Assembly (NCBI GenBank): GCA_020726505.1
Contig: JAHLEZ010000003.1
Coordinates: forward strand, 2,914,001-2,978,000
Source: Leptodontidium sp. MPI-SDFR-AT-0119
Taxonomy: Eukaryota > Ascomycota > Leotiomycetes > Helotiales > Leptodontidiaceae
Direction of reading: 5' to 3'
DNA: 64,000 bases
Shown: positions 59,157 through 64,000 of the stretch, piece after piece
Numbering within the stretch: position 1 is the first letter of the stretch
Layout: every line of letters begins with the position of its first letter
The notes under the pieces: model-generated
Seen by the model: the letters and a program-made list of their open reading frames with translations, nothing else
The model's database searches: none
Told to the model about the DNA's origin: nothing
Position numbers and translations under genes: made by a program

Positions 59157-59195
59157 ATGGGAGTCGTGCCACAACAACAAACAAAATGGCGTTGA
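59157..59195 (+). promoter_or_regulatory. Upstream ORF of 12 codons overlapping the regulator's start
   Basis: ATG at 59157 in a strong context (GACATGG) reads M-G-V-V-P-Q-Q-Q-T-K-W-R and stops at TGA 59193-59195. The main ATG at 59186 lies inside it in another frame, so ribosomes starting at the upstream ATG pass the main start. If transcribed, it should lower translation of the Zn2Cys6 gene. Confidence 0.55.
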
Positions 59196-61040
59196 GACAC
59201 CCATATCCAAATGTTTATAAGTTCTACAACCAGTTCGCAGCTCCAGACCAGGCATCACCGGAACAGTCGTCTAGGAGTCAAGGACTGAGGAAGAGTGGAC
59301 CGAGATCGAAAACTGGCTGCTCCACGTGCAAGTATGCTTTGCTCACCTTCCTTTTTGTGTTTGAGGAGGGCTCTGGACATATATCTGCATGATGCACGCT
59401 GCTTGCGGTCATTTTTGTATTTGTGTCTGTTTTTTCAAACAGATTTGAATTTTACTCAATTTTATTTATGTATGGGTCTCGTCGGGTCTGTAACTAACTG
59501 ACCACCCAGACAACGACGAGTAAAATGCGACGAAACAAAACCAGGATGTGTTCGATGTCAGAATCTCGGACGGGAATGTGGAGGATACGCTCCTGAAGCA
59601 CTGGACGATTCAGCCAAATCCATCGCACCAGTACCCATTCACCCACGGCCAATGTCAGTCATGACCTACTCGCCGTCGATGGCCATCCCTGGGACTGTAG
59701 ATGAACGACGGTATTTCCAACGCTTCTGTGACAAGACGGCAGCGGAGATATGTGGATCGTTCGACCCTACCTTCTGGACTGAAAAGGTCCTACAACTCTG
59801 CCATCAAGATGCCCCGATACGACACGCCACCATAGCACTTGGTGCCCTGGCGAAATCACTCGAGGTGACATCCTTCCCTACTAGACTCTCCCTCTCTGGC
59901 TTCCCTCAAATCGATCTCCATCATTTGGACGAACACCACAAGTATGCCCTCAGACAGTACAGTCGATCCATCGCCGCCCTTCGCATTATCCTCTCAGATG
60001 GCCGTCGACATCTCCGCACCTCATTAACATCATGCGTCCTCTTCATGACCTTCGAAGCCCTCCAGGGCTGCTACGAAGGTTCACTCACCCATCTCCGCGG
60101 GGGTTCCCGCCTCCTAGCCGACTGGCGGACAGCACGACGAGGTCAATCCTCGCGATTATCACAAGACTCCCTCTCCGAGATCCAAGACGGGCTAATCGAC
60201 GACCTGGGCCGGATGTTCGCGCGGCTAGACGTCCAAGGCCTGTTCGTGCCACCTCCATTCCCCATGCCGGAATCGGATTGGGAGGATGTAGTCGTGGCGG
60301 ACTCGTTCGACTCAGTGCAGGAATCCCGCGAGAGTTTCGACTTCCTGATGCAAGGCATCGGGCAGTTCTATAGGAAATCGGTCGCGCACTCACAGTCGCA
60401 TCCCGAGAAGTTGACGACGCCGTTCTGGCTGCATCAGCATAACCACTACAGCACGCAGCTGGATCAGTGGCGGTCGAGTTTCCAGGTCATCTTCGCGAAG
60501 GAGGTTAGGGCCGGGGATACGATGGCCGATAGTAGCGATATGCTGAGTATCTACTTCAACGTCGCGACGGTGCTGCTGGCGAGTAGTCTTGAGCACAGTG
60601 AGTTGCTGTACGACGAGTACACGGAGCTGTTCCAGGAGATCGTGACGAAAGCGCATAAACTCATTCAGTCCTCGGACGACCCGTCGAACTCGTCGCGCTT
60701 CACGCTCGACATGGGCACCATTCTGCCGCTGATGGTCACGGCGACGAAATGTCGCGATAGGAGAATCAGGAGACAGGCTATTGCGCTGCTGTGGAGCAAG
60801 GCGCGCAGGGAGGGGTTGTGTTATGATACTATTACGGTGGCGAGGCTGTGTGCGTGGTTGAGTAGTATTGAGGGCGATGGCGTGCAGGAGGATAGTGAGC
60901 CCATCCCGGAGAATAAGAGGTATATGGTCAGTTATATGCATTTGAGCTCTGAGGAGAGGTGGTTGGCTGTGCAGTTGACGAGTGCGGTCACGAATGGGCA
61001 GGGGAATCATACGTATAGGGAGACGACTTTTAGTTGGTAG
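59186..61040 (+). CDS. Zn2Cys6 transcription factor with fungal-specific domain (558 aa)
   Basis: Nuclear regulator. Two exons, 59186-59331 and 59510-61040, with a 178-bp intron inside the zinc cluster, long for this window; 559 codons. The cluster reads KTGCSTCKQRRVKCDETKPG then C-V-R-C-x6-C: C-x2-C-x6-C-x6-C-x2-C-x6-C, with the usual basic K-Q-R-R-V-K. The rest is alpha-helical: F-C-D-K-T-A-A-E-I-C, a P-I-R-H-A-T-I-A-L-G-A-L helix, YALRQYSRSIAALR, then M-T-F-E-A-L-Q-G, as in the fungal_trans_2 class. Targets unknown. The upstream intergenic region is unusually long and there is an overlapping uORF, suggesting elaborate control. No adjacent pathway genes point to its regulon. Confidence 0.93.
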
Positions 61041-62225
61041 TTAAGGATGGAGAAGCGACCGGGCTTGGTTGCTTCTGGTTTGGTGTCGATATTGTTGCTA
61101 TTGGTGGTGTGGAATTTCAGCGTGGAGTTCTGGTTGGGATGGGATGGAAGGGAAGGGCAGATGGGCATGGCTGGGCTGTGTTTACGTCCATGTTCACGTC
61201 CACGTCTGGCTGGGCTGAGATGAGAGGTTTCTCATCGGATATCAGATGAGACGAGATGGGCAGGACGAATCAGGTCGCAGGTCACAAGACACAGACCAAA
61301 AAAGGCATCAAGAAACGCATTTTACTCAGAGACGAGTTGGCATAGGGACAGTACAGTACGGTGCGGGATGGTGCGGTGTGGATAATGTAATTGAAAGAAG
61401 AAGAAGAAAGAAAAAAATGTGGCAAGCGAACGAACGAAGCACGATCGATGGATCGATATATATCCTATATCCTATCTCGTATCTCTGCTCGCTCCTTTCT
61501 CACCTCTTTTCTTCTTCTCTCTTCTTCCTGCTTCGCATTTATCCCGCATCGTATTGTCTACTGTCTTTGTCATCGGACCCCGTCCCTGGCAATTTATACC
61601 TCCAGCCCGTATCCAGCATCCTTTCAACACTCAACCTGCATCCACCAGGTCAGGTCGTCAGCCAAAATTGGACAAAAACGACCCGAAAATCTCGGCATCC
61701 CCACCCAAGTTGGTATCCGGAACTGAATCCCACTCTCGGTTCTGTTTTATCGGGGTTGAGATTGGGATCGATGGACGATGCAGCTAGTCAGGCGTAGTCG
61801 AACGGCATCGAGCCCAGCACCAGCTTCAACACCAGCTCCATATCTAACAACAAGCACAGAGGGTCCTTATCCGAACAGCAATTTGTTCGAGATGTGCAGG
61901 AGTCACTGGCAGTTACGACAGGCACTTCAGCTACTGCCCGAACGGGAGATCGAAGAAATGACCCAACGGGGCGGGGGAAGGAATGCAGACTCCGTCCGGT
62001 AGAGGAAAGTGATGAGAGAGCAGCAGGAGGAGGAAGAGGAGGAGGGGAAACAATTGGGAGCAGCGTGGATGTTGATGAGGTCTTGATAGCGGGCAGGGCA
62101 TGAAAAAATGGAGGAGGAGGAAGGCGAGGGAATGGGAAGAAAATTTCCTGTTTGCTTGCCTGCCTGTCTGGTTTAGGAATGTGTGTGGAGTTTGTTGGAA
62201 GGATTTATATCTGTGTGAAATATCC

Positions 62226-62237
62226 GGGGGGGGGGGG
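62226..62237. repeat. Poly-G tract (12)
   Basis: Twelve G in a row after TATCC. Low-complexity spacer. Confidence 0.85.
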
Positions 62238-63328
62238 AGTCAATCTTGAGTTTCGGGAAGCGTTGAGAGGGTTGAGTGAGTGAGGGTCGTCATTGTATGA
62301 CTAGGAGATGCATTCCATTCCATTCCACTTTTCGTTTCGACTTGCGAGGTTTTCCTTCATTTTGGGGTTGGGTTGGGTTCATAGCAATTTGGATTTATTT
62401 AGCACAGCACAGGATTGGTATTGGGAGCCTGGGGCCCGACACAGAGGCGAGGCGGCGAGCGATCGAATTGGCGTTCTTAGGTTGGGGAGTAGGTTTGGTA
62501 AAAAAGAAATGAAATGAAGGAGTAAGATCTTGAGGGTGAGCATTTTATTTCTTGAAGGGATTGCTGAGACTGGATGTTTTTATTTATCTTTATCTTGTCC
62601 ACAGATGGATGTAGACTTCTGGTGAAAGTTTTAAGGGCTTTATTTATCTTCACACTTCTTTTACGTTGACGTTGACCTTGAATTTGACTTTGAATCTAAC
62701 CTAGTAGCTCACTTTGACTTGTCTAACTACTCCTATGCCCGATATCTGGCAAATCCTCAACCTAACCCCCCCTGGACATGTATTTACGTCCCTAGGTACT
62801 GAGTACTTTTGTACACCGTAGACCGTAGCCTCCCTCGGACCGATCTTTGCTTGGAGAAAACAATTGGCACTAACCTGTACTCCGTATTGGGTCGAGTATC
62901 TTGGGGGGTTTGGGGTTTTGCGGCACAGCAAGTATGAAAATTTTACTCCGTGGTCATCGGCCCATTCGTTCCGGACCTGACAGGATGCGACGAGTGAATG
63001 ACCGCCGACCATCGCCCAGCTAAGCTTTGATGTCGGGAGGAGAAGCCGAAATGCGAGATGTGCGTGTTGGGTTGTTTTGGAGGGGAGAGGAGGGGAAGGA
63101 AGAGGAAAGGAGAGGGGTTTTTTATTATTTTTTTAGTTGCTTGGATGGGAGGGGAAAGTTGGGTTTGAGAATGTTGGGACGAGTTTGGGAGGAGGAGGGA
63201 AGGGAGGGAGTGATGACGAAATGTGCATGATTTTATAGAATTGGATTTTCATATTTTGTCTAGAGATATGATGTATTTATTAGTAGGGATGTACATAGGG
63301 ATGTACCTAGGTAAGTATAGGTACTAAG

Positions 63329-63441
63329 AGGTAGGGAGGGTAATTGTGATTAATTAATCTGATGCCTGTAAGTGCCTCCTCTCCCTTGGACTGTACCTTG
63401 TACCTAACTACTTATTTACCTCGTACCAACCCTCCCTACCT
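63329..63441. repeat. 13-bp inverted repeat, 87-nt spacer
   Basis: AGGTAGGGAGGGT at 63329-63341 and its exact complement ACCCTCCCTACCT at 63429-63441. It sits in a tract rich in TACCTAGGTA palindromes. Confidence 0.75.
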
Positions 63442-64000
63442 AGGAATTCTCTTCTCTATTTATGAGTAGGTAGCGATGTATGAGCATGAGACAGGTTCGG
63501 GTTCGGATATATTTTGGACCGTCACGCCTCCTTAACTACCATCCCATGATTTCAAGGCTTTGTAGTGGGTTTTTGAGAGGGGTCATTTGATAAAGCAGAC
63601 CAGCATGTGAACAGTTCCTTATCTTCATTTCTTGAGGTGGCTTTGGAGGCTTGATGTTGAGGTGAAGATATTCCACGAATCAGGATGAGGCATTGACCTT
63701 GCTTATGAGGGAGACATGTTTTCCTTTGGACTTGACGTTTTTGACTTTTGTTTTCTGGATGGATAGAGTTTCTGAAGATTTCGCAGGTTTGGGAGGCGAA
63801 AAACAAGTGAGTACTTTTGCGTTATAGGGAAAATAAGAGGAGAGTCGGATTGAATGTACCTGTCGGTATCTTTCTGCACTTATCTTATACCGCTTTGATG
63901 GGTGGACGAGAGAGCTTGGAAAAGATACTTTGATAATTATCAACAATCAGGGCCTGAAATTTGAATCTCCAGATATATTGAACTTCTCGCATACAAGTTC

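Larger units (their letters stand above)
50312..59185. promoter_or_regulatory. 8.9-kb gene-poor regulatory region upstream of the Zn2Cys6 gene
   Basis: No credible coding gene. The sequence is full of short tandem repeats (GGTAGGTAGG near 52760-52790, GGGATGGGAT near 55777-55800, GGATNT units at 56395-56431, GGCAGGCA near 58330, CTTGACCTTGAC near 58080) and of CCTAGG/GGTACC-like palindromes. The plus strand is purine/G-rich through about 52.8-56.4 kb and then C/T-rich to the start of the regulator. Open frames up to 179 codons lie in these tracts and have low-complexity composition (Pro/Ser/His/Leu on the C-rich strand). It could contain a long leader, distal elements or non-coding RNAs. Confidence 0.5.
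61041..64000. other. Non-coding right flank, no gene seen
   Basis: About 3 kb after the regulator. G-rich on the plus strand (poly-G at 62226-62237; GGAGGA runs near 62030 and 63080), with CCTAGG/GGTACC-rich tracts at 63290-63450 and a 13-bp inverted repeat. Frames such as 61246-61797, 61778-62002 and 63552-63946 are low-complexity or conflict between strands. Confidence 0.5.

Noticed and set aside
60390..61010. 206-codon minus-strand frame
   Set aside because: Lies fully antisense to the Zn2Cys6 gene; Arg/His/Gln/Leu-rich as expected from reverse reading of a GC-biased coding exon.

Overview
The window is nuclear DNA of a filamentous ascomycete. The genes have short GT-AG introns (mostly 46-60 bp) with CTAAC/CTGAC-like branch sites, and the gene content is typical of Pezizomycotina: a PTH11-like receptor, a Zn2Cys6 regulator, a fungal bZIP, a vanillyl-alcohol-oxidase flavoenzyme and a GH78 rhamnosidase. 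A Leotiomycete would fit, but that is inference. I found no transposon, rRNA, tRNA or CRISPR array. Every multi-exon model was built by joining reading frames at GT/AG sites and checking that the phases close.

Layout. 0-10 kb: 3' end of a chromate transporter (+), a bZIP factor (-), a PTH11-like membrane protein (-) and a large alpha-L-rhamnosidase (-). 10.7-19.7 kb: an alpha/beta hydrolase whose start codon is split by an intron (+), N-myristoyltransferase (-), an ABHD12-like membrane hydrolase with an 8-nt exon (-) and the SWR1 subunit Swc3 (+). 20.6-31.9 kb: a lineage-specific block holding two divergent tandem copies of an unrecognised family, an 87-residue protein, a GAF-like protein with an 11-nt exon and a tandem pair of large zinc-finger proteins with identical intron phases. 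32.6-40.7 kb: a vanillyl-alcohol-oxidase-type flavoenzyme, an aquaporin, APC11 and, divergent from it, a mercaptopyruvate sulfurtransferase. 41.8-50.3 kb: three genes that share an unusual Cys motif (C-x-G-x-P-P-C-x2-C), a decayed gene and a small secreted Cys-rich protein. 50.3-64 kb: almost 9 kb without a credible gene, rich in microsatellites and with a strand-composition switch, leading to a Zn2Cys6 regulator with an overlapping upstream ORF, then about 3 kb of non-coding sequence.

How the genes relate. Housekeeping genes (NMT1, SWC3, APC11, MST) are interleaved with accessory genes. The two pairs I would call divergent with a shared promoter are ABHD12-like/SWC3 and APC11/MST. No biosynthetic cluster is evident. 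The most unusual material is the trio of PPC-motif genes, the tandem unknown family, the micro-exons and the very long regulatory region of the Zn2Cys6 gene.
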